This document shows positions 48,327 through 58,179 of a stretch of 64,000 nucleotides of DNA, piece by piece. Location: assembly GCA_964019055.1 (NCBI GenBank), contig OZ025209.1:15186867-15250866 (forward strand), given 5' to 3'. Numbering within the stretch: the stretch's first letter is position 1; every line of letters begins with the position of its first letter. The notes under the pieces were generated by a model. The model was given only the letters and a program-made list of their open reading frames with translations, made no database searches and was not told the DNA's origin. The DNA comes from Anthopleura xanthogrammica. Taxonomy: Eukaryota; Cnidaria; Anthozoa; Actiniaria; Actiniidae. Position numbers and translations under genes: made by a program.

Positions 48327-51300
48327 ATGTCCTCAAGGAGAGCTCTGCATTTTGTTTTCAAAGTTGGGAATAGAAATGAAACTGCGAAATTTTATCGCTC
48401 AATTTTGGGCATGAAGGTAAGTACTTTATTCTTCTTCTACTTCATAATCTTGGCTTAGGCATAAGCTTAAATGTTTTCGTAAGTCTTGAAGTCTGTTCGC
48501 GAATCGAACCAAACAAATTTCGGTCCCAAATTTCTTTGAATGGCTCGATCTCATGAACAAAAAAAATAAAATGCTCATTTTTGTTTAAACGAAAAAGTTA
48601 TCTGAAGCTTGATTATATATTTAGAAGTTAGAATAGCAAATAAAAGAACGGAAAAATCTGTAAACAGGCTCAGAAATTACGTAACAAGTGTGAAAAGTCA
48701 ATGGCCATAATCACAATAAACTACTACAATAAACTATAAACTATTCAATTTTTTAGTGCTTTTTAAAGATTGTTTATTTAACGAATTGTTAAAAATCGTT
48801 TGATGTTTGATTGAGAATCACCCTATATCTGTGATTTGTAGGGATGTTTTGAAGGTGGTAATATTCGATCCTGGTAAAATTTTAACTAAAGTTGCATGCA
48901 TCCATAAGAAAGACATTGTATCGTAGAGGTGTCGTGTACGTGGTGCACTGGCTACAGCTTCAACAATGATCTTCAACAATGGATCACTAGGAGATTCACA
49001 TGGCTACTATTTACTAATGGCTAGTATAAAACTTGTAGTAAATATGTACATAAAATACAGCGAAGAGGCCTCGTTTTTTTCAATGGGTGTGGGGGGAGAG
49101 TGGCAAATTTGATTGATTTCACAGTTTTTAAAGGAGTGCACACAAAAAAAATGAGGGGGGGGGGGGGAGATTTTTAATACCTATTTTTTTCCTAGCTCTT
49201 TCTTCCTTTCATTTGTTTGTTTGTTTGTTTGTTTGTTTGTTCATTTTTACTTATTTATTTATTTTTTTTTTTTTACAAATCTTAATTTTTGAACTCTCAA
49301 TGAAAATTTTGAGAATGAAACTTTCGTATTTTACAATGATATAATAATTGAATTTCTATCAACAGGCCTTGAGACATGAGGAGTTTGAAGAGGGATGTAA
49401 AGCATCCTGTAATGGGTAATGTTTATAATGATTAAAATCTAGCTGTTTCCTTTTTAAGAGGGGCAACGTTAAAGCTTTCATCCAATCAAAGGCTGAGCAT
49501 GAGTCTCACAAAAGTTCCCAAGTTTGTTTTAAAATCAGTTTTTTTATTCAAGACAGATGACATGAAAAATCTCATTTTAGGGTGCAACCCATGGCCAATT
49601 GACAAAATTAACCATGACACCCAGCCTATTTAGCCAGACAGAACAATCTCAGCCAATAAGCTTGTTATTTTCAAATGGATGCCATTTTTTAAATTGATAT
49701 AGAGCAGTTTTGGTATAACTATGAAAAACTTATGTCACGTGACTGTCAGTGACATGCCATGCTGTGCATGAAAACATTTGAAATGCTATGCCCCATGGTA
49801 AGCATGTCATGTGTTGTAACCTTTCACACTCACACAGAGTCTGCTCTATTTGCTTATTTTTAGCCCTTATGATGGTAAATGGAGCAAGACAATGGCTGGC
49901 TATGGATCAGAAGATGATCATTTTGTTGTTGAACTCACTTATAACTATGGAATAAAGGAATACAAGCTAGGAAATGATTTTCAGGTAATCTATAGTACCT
50001 ATAAAGTTTTTGGGCTACCTGTGGCAGAGTGCATGTTTTTTGAGAAATAATAGCCTGTAGTGGACACACTGAAAACTGGTCAAAAACCGCTGGTAAAATT
50101 TAGAATGTTTACAGGATTTTCACATGTTTTGACTCACAAGAAAAATAAGCAACATTTAAGACACCAGTAAATTACTCTGTCAAATATTTTCCAGGGCCTT
50201 ACGATTCACTCCAAAGATGCTGTCACTAATGCGAAGAAGAATGGCTATGCAATGACAGAGAAGGAAGCAGGTTATTACCTGACCCAAGCACCTGGTGGAT
50301 ATCCTTTCTTTCTCATTGATGAAAATGTTTCTGGAGGTAAGAAAATAAAAGCATTTTCTGCCTTCACAACTACTAGACATTTATGTTAGATTTTCCAATC
50401 TTAACCCCCTCCCTGATATGTACACCTTTTTAAAGTTTGCTCCACCAGGTCCCTGTACTTGCTGCATCATGAATGTTAAAGGTAGGGACACACAATGGGA
50501 TTTTTCATATGACGTTGCATGTGACGTCGCAAAAACTAGATTACACTGTGCAACCACCTGTGCCATGTTGTGTTTACATGGTGAGGTTCATTGTGTGTGA
50601 TGTCACAAAGGTAGAACTTGTTTCCATTTTTGCAGCATCGCTGGTGACCTCACATGCAACATCACACAGGTGGTCACATGGTGCGATCTCTAGTTTTTGC
50701 GACCCTGCATGCAACGTCGAATGCATGCAATGTCACATGAAAAATTGCATCAAGTGTCTGTACCTTAAGTTGTCTATTTTGGAACTTGCCTCCAAGCTGT
50801 GTTGCATTGCATGTTTTAAAGGAATGTTACAGATCTCTACCAATTTGTGTATTCATTAGATCCTGTACAGAAGGTATCTCTAGGAGTTTCTTCTCTCAGC
50901 AAATCCTTGGATTACTGGCAAAAACTGCTAGGAATGACAGTTGTAAACCAGTCAGAATCTAAAGCAACTCTGGCATACGATACCAGTAAATGCAAGCTGG
51001 AGCTGGTGCAACTTGATGGCAAAGTTGATCATGCAACTGCATTTGGAAGAATTGCATTTTCATGTCCGAAGGATGAGCTACCTGGGATTGAGAGTGCTGT
51101 TAAAGAAGCAGGGCATGCTATACTAACACCATTGGTCAGTCTAGATACACCTGGAAAGGCAACTGTTCAAGTGGTTATCCTGGCTGATCCGGTAAGACAA
51201 TCTTCCATGGCACACTGTAAGGCACTACAGTCCCCATGTTGTAAATTATTCAACAAGGGATTACTATCTTAGAGTTTACCCAGTCAGACCATGTGTCATT

Positions 51301-52215
51301 CCTGCCCATTTGAATGATTCCCTTGTTTACTGTTAACACCTGTGAAGATTCGTTTTATGTTTTTTTTTGTCTCAATTTTCTATATAGACATATTTCTTCG
51401 ACTTTCCATTCAAAGACTCGACTTAAATAAATTCCATAGGGTTTGATTGACAGCAGCGAAATGCCAAATTTTCAATGCGATTTGAACTGGCACCAGCACA
51501 GTTATGAACATGGTGGTAATGCACTGGGAAACTAAATAAAATGGGCGCAGCTCAAACAAAGAAATTTATTCTCAAGAAAATGACGCATTGTCTGGAATGG
51601 GGGGGGGGTGGGGAATTCACCCTTCAGTTGAAACTTTTAAATTAGAAAGGTGTTAAATATTGTTATTGATGGTGATATCTTTCTTCTTAGGATGGCCATG
51701 AAATTTGTTTTGTTGGGGATGAGGCGTTCAGGGAGTTATCTAAAGTGGATCCTGAAGGAGATAAACTTTTGACTGAGGTAAATGTACAGCAAATTTAAAG
51801 AACAACAGTTCCCAATGTTTACATTTTTACAAGTTAGAGTGTTTTGCCTACTGGAATGCACGTGCATACCAAGTTTTAATATTTTTTTTATAGCCATTAA
51901 TTAAGTTTGACCGTCCATATTAGTTGTATTTTTTCTTTAAACTTTATGATTTTTTTAAAAAGTAATAAGAAGTTTTTATATAATAATTATTATAAATTGA
52001 TACAATTGAGACGGATGTCACTCGTTTTGCCTTAACCAGGATGCACATGCATCGTACGTATTTATAGATATGATTTAGTAATTCAACATGTCTATAGATC
52101 AGATTTCCTTCTTTCTCTGTCTTATCATATTAATATTTTTCATTTTTAGGCAATTGACAATGACAAGAGCGATGAATGGTTTGCAAAGAAGAAAGCTAAA
52201 GCTAAGAAGGATTAA
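48327..52215 (+). CDS. GLOD4: GLOD4, glyoxalase domain-containing protein 4
   Basis: A two-domain member of the vicinal-oxygen-chelate (glyoxalase/bleomycin) superfamily; as far as I know its substrate is unsettled and the human protein is found in mitochondria. Seven exons: 48327-48416, 49366-49415, 49864-49984, 50195-50336, 50860-51191, 51691-51777, 52150-52215, all GT-AG and phase-consistent, giving 295 residues (human about 298). Highly conserved stretches are [66 protein letters not shown] and [19 protein letters not shown] domain 1 covers about residues 1-130 and domain 2 about 140-280. Start chosen at 48327 because it has A at -3 and matches the human N-terminus; an in-frame ATG at 48303 adds eight residues and has a poorer context. 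Confidence 0.97.
50480..50766. mobile_element. Long-TIR MITE with TTAA flanks, GLOD4 intron 4
   Basis: Left arm AGGTAGGGACACACAATGGG...CATATGACGTTGCATG pairs with right arm CATGCAATGTCACATG...AAGTGTCTGTACC. TTAA lies at both outer edges, which is piggyBac-like. Arms of roughly 100 bp include CTAGATTACACTGTGCAACC and its partner; no transposase frame. Confidence 0.65.
51283..51600. mobile_element. Interrupted GTCATTCTC-type MITE, GLOD4 intron 5
   Basis: CCATGTGTCATTCCTGCCC at the left and TTATTCTCAAGAAAATGACG at the right are the two inner arms of the MITE family, separated by about 220 bp of extra sequence. Confidence 0.45.
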
Positions 52216-52237
52216 AAACAATATTAAATAGTTATTA

Positions 52238-52243
52238 AATAAA
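52238..52243 (+). other. GLOD4 polyadenylation signal
   Basis: AATAAA 23 bases after the GLOD4 stop codon, implying a very short 3' UTR. Confidence 0.65.
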
Positions 52244-52329
52244 AGTCATACTCATCCATAATTTTAATAAGGCAGCTATTTCACAATGGGGTACAAGATT
52301 ATAAATGAGATAGGTTGCAATTCATAATA

Positions 52330-52494
52330 TTTCAAGTAATGCTGATAACAGGAGATCTGAAATTGTTGATCTGAGACCAATAAGAAGGCTGCATGCTCAC
52401 TTCATAAGTATTGTAAATGCATAGTGACACCCACAATTTGACATTAATTCTGACAGTGACATTTCAGATCTCCTGTTATCAACATTACTTGAAA
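52330..52494. mobile_element. MITE with TA target duplication downstream of GLOD4
   Basis: TIRs of about 34 bp start TTTCAAGTAATGCTGATAAC and end with its complement with one mismatch. TA flanks both ends (52328-52329, 52495-52496). Confidence 0.8.
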
Positions 52495-52700
52495 TAGGTA
52501 TAATTATCATGACAATAAAGTTTACCATGTCAGTTATGACGTAATCGAGACTCCTCTACATGCATCTCTCTTCGTTTAGTAGCATGTGGAGGAGGCTAGA
52601 CTTAGTCAGGACAACCAAAATGTAAAACCAGTTGATATAATAATTATGACAAGAAAGACAAATATTTGACCAGTTTAACTAGCAGTTCTTTTGATCTCTA

Positions 52701-52890
52701 ACAGAGCTTGGGCAGTTTGTACCATTTCAGACCAGCTGTCATTCCCTAGAGTATCATTTATTTGTTTAACAGTTGTGTGAGAGAAGACACATGGATATGG
52801 ATACAACTCAAACAAAGAATCTTATTCTCTAGAGAATGACACATGGTCTGAGGTGGGACAAAAGGTCACCTAAGCTAAAAAGGTCTATTC
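52701..52890. mobile_element. GTCATTCTC-type palindromic MITE
   Basis: Left arm GAGCTTGGGCAGTTTGTACC and CAGCTGTCATTCCCTAGAG; right arm CTCTAGAGAATGACACATGG and GGTCACCTAAGC. The most complete copy of the family here. Confidence 0.7.
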
Positions 52891-53101
52891 CAGATGATTG
52901 CAGAATTTGGAATTCTACTCTTTGTTCCAGAGGCCTGTATTTTTTTGGCCTGTAAAAAATAATTCGATTTTTTCTTACCAACACTTCAAAAACATGCCTA
53001 TGGAATTGTCTGAGTCGCAGAAACATAAGAATTTCTCTCATTTATGTCAAACTTCATTGTGAATGTTTTATAATAACCATTGTCTATTAGAGATAATAAT
53101 T

Positions 53102-53208
53102 AACAATTAGTCCTCGAGTCCGAATGGTCTACGAGTCAATAGCCCATGAGGCCGAAGGCCGAATGGGCTATTGACTTGTAGGCCATGAGGGCGAGAGGAC
53201 TAATTGTT
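53102..53208. mobile_element. Near-perfect fold-back palindrome
   Basis: ACAATTAGTCCTC...GTCAATAGCCCAT, a short GAGGCCGAAGGCC centre, then ATGGGCTATTGAC...GAGGACTAATTGT. Arms are about 45 bp. Confidence 0.7.
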
Positions 53209-53609
53209 TTAGTAAAAACCTACTAATCGGTCCAATAAAAGGATGCAAAAAGTTTTGGATTTTGCTTTAAATATATTTTTTTTGGTTTTCAAAACCGGCG
53301 CTTTTCACTACTAGAGGTCTATCACTAATAGACCCCTAGTAGCTCAGCCAATCACAGGGCTCGATTGGTGATAGACCATTAGTAGGTTTTTTCTAATGTT
53401 AATTAGCAATTATTATGGATGCATACAAATGAGAGAACAAACATTGTATCGACCCGATAGCCTCAGTTGTATGATTCTTAAAACAAAAGAAAATTTCATT
53501 TACATACATCCTTATATAAAAGTAACTATTGAGGTTCAACGACAATAATAAACAAATCTAAAATTTTCCTCAAAATAATTTCATCTTAGAGTAATTTTAC
53601 TTAGGCTCA

Positions 53610-53790
53610 GATGTACTGTATCTCCTTTGGTGATTCTGCATGTTGAGACACCATGACAACAGTTGCTATAGTTACAAAAATCTGGTCTCCACATATGCAC
53701 AATGCCATGAAAAATATAAAACAATATCATCAATAGTAATGGTGTTGGCTTTCACCCAGGCCAATATGCAAATTGCCCATGCCCGACCAC
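53610..53790 (-). pseudogene. Decayed tandem duplicate of the PPP1R8 3' end
   Basis: TTCTGCATGTTGAGACACCA at 53634 recurs at 53940. TGGTGTTGGCTTTCACCCAGG at 53739 matches the PPP1R8 terminal codons near 54045. On the minus strand WPGKKPTPSL of the real gene is represented by a diverged WVKANTITI without the stop. The offset between copies is about 305 bp. Confidence 0.6.
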
Positions 53791-53844
53791 ATGACGTTCC
53801 CTTGAGAAATTTTCTTTGGTTAAATATTTACACATGAAAGAATC

Positions 53845-53913
53845 AACTTCCAAGAGCGGCATCACATGGTCTGAAATGGGCACAACAAACAACAAAGCTA
53901 AAGAGGTCTATTG
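53845..53913. mobile_element. Half of a GTCATTCTC-type MITE in the PPP1R8 3' flank
   Basis: GGCATCACATGGTCTGAAATG followed by AAGCTAAAGAGGTCTATTG matches the right arm of the family only. It lies between the two copies of the PPP1R8 tail duplication. Confidence 0.5.
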
Positions 53914-54031
53914 ACCCTGATGTATCTCCTTTTTTGTGATTCTGCATGTTGAGACACCATGATGATTGTTGCCATAGTTACAAAGATCTGAGTTCCACTA
54001 AACCATAATATTCTACTACTATAAAACCCTA

Positions 54032-57000
54032 TCAAATCAATAGCGATGGTGTCGGCTTTTTCCCAGGCCAAGCTTCCTTGGCATACTTCTTTTTGGGTGC
54101 TTCTAGAGGCTGCGCCTGTATCAACACAGCTGCTCGAGCAACCAATGGTTCAGGATTGACTTCCATTTGTTCAACACCAGGCGAAATAACCTCAGGGGCA
54201 GAGGTAATATTTAATTTAGGCATTGTAGCTGTTGGAGAAGTAGGACTAGTTGGTTCTTCTGTACCAGTGCCAGGTAAATTAGCATAAAGACCTTGAGAAT
54301 AGGGGAAACTTTGTAGACGTTTGGTGATGTTATCTGTAAGACTAATGCCTGGAGATAGTGGACCACGAATTTTCTAAATGAAAAAAGAGCATAAAATTTA
54401 GATTTGGATTTTATAAAGCCTCAACGACAAGCATGGGAAGACATAGCAGTGCATGTAAACAACATACCTTGTTTGGCACAACGACTGATGTTTGAACCAT
54501 ATTTCTAAACTTCCCAATGCTGGGATCAACATCCTCTGTGGAAAGAAAACATACATGTACAGAGACCGTCAATTTAAATAAAAACCATCACACTTTTATC
54601 TAAGTATGGCAGCTTTAGTAAGAGAAGATGACATCTCTCAACTGATAAACTACTGTAATAAGCTCCCTTAAAAGTAATGACAAGATACATGTAGAAGGCC
54701 AAATAAAGAGTGTATTATATTCAAGGCCTGTACTCAATTAAGTATTACCTGGATTAATGACTTCTTCGATGTCTTTAAAAGAAACACCAGTTGAAGATTT
54801 TCTTTTGCGCTTTAATTTTGACAGAGGACCTAAACCACCACCTGACTCATCCAAGCCTACAGATGCCAGTCTCTTGTTGTGTGCAGTATTAAACTCGGTA
54901 AGATCCTGGTATACGAAATGGCAAAAAAAATATGGACATTATTGCAATTTAAAATCAAATAATTCAACAGCAACAAAACAATTCATGAAACAAAGCAAGG
55001 AATGGACTATCATATGGGGGGACAAAGACTGTAGACATTTAAGGGTGGATCAATATGTGAGTTGGCTGAATGGCTGTGGGAAGGATGGATGAATAAATGG
55101 TTCGAATAAATAAAGAAAGGCAGGGATGGAAGAGGTGGGAGGATGAGACAATAAATGAACAGGCTTGCAAGAAGTATGTAGAAAGATGGGAGTCAAGAAG
55201 CTGAACCATTTAAATTATTGAAGTCCAAGCATTTCAAAAAACAAAAATGTTAGTGCCCCCCTCCCCCGTTAAATTCAGCCAACAATCTCACTATGACATC
55301 AACTGCAAACCAAACATTTTATTCATGTAAAACTGTATAATATTCATAGCCACTTACATCTAATTCTGTATCAGATTCAGGCAGACCCAAAAGACCAGCC
55401 TTGGAATTCTCCTCACTATCTTCTCCATTTTCTCTGTCTCCTTTTGATGAACCTGTAGGTTTTTCTCGTAGTGTATATGTACGCGTAGAAGCACCAAATC
55501 TAATGACACTGTCTACTTGGACCTGAGTTGGTTTTTGCTTTTCGATTCTTACAGTACCAATAAATGTACCATGAGCTGAAAAGGTACAAAACATCAAAAC
55601 TTGAAATGTCAGGGCTGTTCAAGGTTAAGGGGAGACAAACCCCCAGAATGAATGGGAATTTAGTATGTTATACATGTATTTTTGTGCAGGGATTAATATT
55701 GGAAAACCCAGAGAAACCCCTTGAAGGGACCTAACAAACTCTGCTCACATGTAATGCTGAACCCAATAATCAAACCTGAGACTGTTGACAGTTGAGCGTA
55801 CTAGTTACCACTACACCACACTCAATTCCACATTCATAAAATCTCATAATACTAGAATCTCCAAAAGCTTAATGTTACTAAAAGAATGTAAACTATTAAA
55901 AATAAATAAATATTGTATTAATGGTTGAATAAGAAGAAATAGGCATTCCTCTAGTCTCCCATAAGCTAGCATCCTATGCAGACATTCTTAGGGTCCTCCC
56001 GTCATTACCTATGTTAGCTACCAATAAGCCCCCTTGAATATGTCATTGCATACTTACTGCTGCCTAAATCAACCAGAAAACATCTCTTCAAGTGTCTGTG
56101 GAAAACAAGAGCTGAATGTACCCTGGAACATGATGTATGTTCCAGCTGAAAATCACAAACATCTTTATTCCTTCCAAACAGATAGCAGGATTTTTCATCT
56201 ATGATCAGTTTCTGGGAAAAAAAGATAATTTATCAGTGAGAAAAGTGCCTTAGATTATGGTACTGTATTTAACTGTGTTACAAAGTGTTACTATATGTCA
56301 AAACTTTTACTTTTCAAAAAAATGTTAACTTACTAATGAAAATGACTTGTGTTTATTTACTAATGTACTATACTTCGAGATGCTAACTTTGCCCTATTCC
56401 TTAGGTGTAACCACATGACTCAAACCCCTTTCAGATATAAATACTACAGATTTCACTGAAGTGTGGCACATGCTAAAACAATTGTCTGCATATATGTGTG
56501 ACATATGTGTGACATATGTCTATGAATACACCCACAAACATCAACGTTTTAGTCTTCATTCCTTTCTCCACGGGTCAGCATCCTTTTGATGAGTTGTAGG
56601 GAAGAAAATCATCAAAAAGATACCGACCCGTGGAGAAAGGAATGCAGACTAAAATGTTGGTGTTTGTTGGTGTATTTGTGGACGTCTGGCACACAAATAC
56701 ACAGGTGATTTTTTTAGCGTGTCACACTTCAGTGAAATCTGTAGTAACAATGAAACAACCCCCATGCTGGTTGATCTAACGAGAGAAGCTAATGAAGAAT
56801 GCTTTGTTATTGTCAACCAACATGATGGCTATAGTGTAACATGCACCCCAAGAATTTATAGTCCTAGGAGCTGGCGTAGCTCAGTTGGTTAGTGTGCTGC
56901 CTACAGATCCAGAGGTTCATGGTTGGATCCTCAGGATCTCCATGTCTGTTTCCACTTCTCTCTAATCCGTGTTGCTTCAGTTTCAAATACAGAGCACTGA

Positions 57001-57669
57001 TGGAGAGAGGGGGTAAATTGGCACTGTTGGCTTCCATTGATAGCAGTTGAATTCCAACTGAAGGAATTACTGACATTGAATATACACTGTAGGTACTTTA
57101 ACTTCACCCTTTATCCCTCAAGCTCCTTAATTGCAATGAAAATGTGTTTAGGGTTTTGAGTAATGTCAACCCCCCCACCCCCACACACACACATAATACT
57201 AAAACCACTACACCACCTTATTTGCAGATTGAGTGTATTTCTCCCTTCTGATAAAGTTTGATGATCATAAAACTACTATTACAGTAATTTATTAATATTA
57301 AGATTGAACATTGTTTTGAAGATCAAAGATCAATTTCTTGACTTGAAACCAAACTGCACTCAATCAGTCTATGAGGGTTTCGCTCCTTAAATCTAAGATA
57401 TTAATCTTAGATTACGTTAAGTACTGTAGATGATTTTGAGGTATATTTACCTCGACGAGTTTGTCAGTCTTCATGACATCCAAGTGCAGACCTTGTGAAG
57501 GCTTTCCAGCCCTAATAAACACACAAAAAGTTAATCAGACGCGAACAGCATGTCAAAGAAGTAAGATACTACATTTAAGGCTTATAACATACCACGTTGG
57601 GATTTCATAAGGAGGTTTTATCACTGGTGTTACAGTCTTATCGTTCAACTCAGCTGCTTTGTCCGCCAT
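54032..57669 (-). CDS. PPP1R8: PPP1R8 (NIPP1), nuclear inhibitor of protein phosphatase 1
   Basis: NIPP1 is a nuclear PP1-regulatory subunit that binds splicing and chromatin proteins through an FHA domain. Exons in coding order: 57669-57593, 57511-57451, 56211-56058, 55575-55358, 54905-54749, 54535-54468, 54373-54032. All are GT-AG and in phase, giving 358 residues (human 351). Recognisable are WAGKPSQGLHLDV, the FHA core KLIIDEKSCYLFGRN and CSRVHSALVFHRHLKR, HGTFIG, FGASTRTYTLREKP, a basic KRKRK stretch, and the C-terminal KKKYAKEAWPGKKPTPSLLI. The PP1-docking site, RVTF in human, reads GVSF here (residues 210-213). Transcribed away from NSMCE1 and convergent with GLOD4. Confidence 0.96.
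55640..55830 (-). mobile_element. Probable tRNA-derived SINE, PPP1R8 intron 3
   Basis: Reversed, it reads GTGTGGTGTAGTGGTAACTAG, then CAGGTTTGATTATTGGG (A- and B-box-like), then GGGTTTCTCTGGGTTTTCC, matching the body of the element at 6530. Confidence 0.5.
56403..56849. mobile_element. MITE copy 2, interrupted by a younger element, PPP1R8 intron 2
   Basis: The outer sequence (GTAACCACATGACTCAAA ... GGTTGATCTAACGAGAGAAG ... ATGCACCCC) matches 1659-1801 but is split after GATATAAATA by the element at 56444-56744. Confidence 0.75.
56444..56744. mobile_element. Nested near-palindromic MITE
   Basis: TIRs CTACAGATTTCACTGAAGTG and its complement are flanked by TA on both sides. The internal arms continue, including CCTTTCTCCACGGGTC and GACCCGTGGAGAAAGG. 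At 301 bp it is essentially one long hairpin. Confidence 0.85.
56868..57100 (+). mobile_element. tRNA-derived SINE, PPP1R8 intron 2
   Basis: GGCGTAGCTCAGTTGGTTAG is a clear A box and GGTTGGATCC a B box. The following ~170 bp are unrelated to tRNA, and the head does not fold into a complete acceptor stem, so this is a SINE and not a tRNA gene. Confidence 0.7.
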
Positions 57670-58169
57670 TTTGACGCGCGACAGCGTGGCTTTACTAAAA
57701 GACTGGGAACCAGTCTATTGGCGAAAATATCCCGGATGGTCCCTTTAAGCTACCCCCCCCCCCCAAAAAAAAGAATACTATTCACAAAATTTCCTATAGA
57801 CTCAAATGAGAAAAAGCTGAAAGAGCTGATGATTAACACTGAATATAATTACAAAAATAATAGGGGCAGTTATATTTTTAAAATATCTGAAAAACAGTGC
57901 TTAAAATATAAATGAATTCATTTTAAGAAACGCATCGAAAGTAAGTTGCGATAATTTTGAATACAATTTAATTTTCATGTTTTTTAATGCTGGACACAGT
58001 TTTTTCTTCTTTTCCTTTTTATCAATTTCAAGGATTTTAAAACATTTTGAAATTGATTGTTGGGGTCCCTGTGGTAAAAATATCCCAAAATTCCACTGGG
58101 GATGTTTTCGCGCCAAAGGAAGGCTAGCGACGTCAAGGCTGGCCATATGTCTGCGGAGCTCAGAGGAAA
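57670..58169. promoter_or_regulatory. Bidirectional promoter interval PPP1R8/NSMCE1
   Basis: 500 bp between opposed start codons. The NSMCE1-proximal part (58090-58165) is GC-richer. There is no TATA box at a convincing distance. Confidence 0.55.
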
Positions 58170-58179
58170 ATGTCGATGA
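58147..58179 (+). promoter_or_regulatory. Upstream ORF overlapping the NSMCE1 start
   Basis: ATG at 58147 opens a ten-codon frame (MSAELRGKCR) that runs past the NSMCE1 ATG at 58170. Its TGA at 58177-58179 overlaps the second NSMCE1 methionine codon at 58176-58178 as ATGA. Confidence 0.5.

Noticed and set aside
56868..56945. Functional tRNA gene
   Set aside because: A and B boxes are present, but a complete acceptor stem and anticodon arm cannot be drawn, and a SINE body follows.
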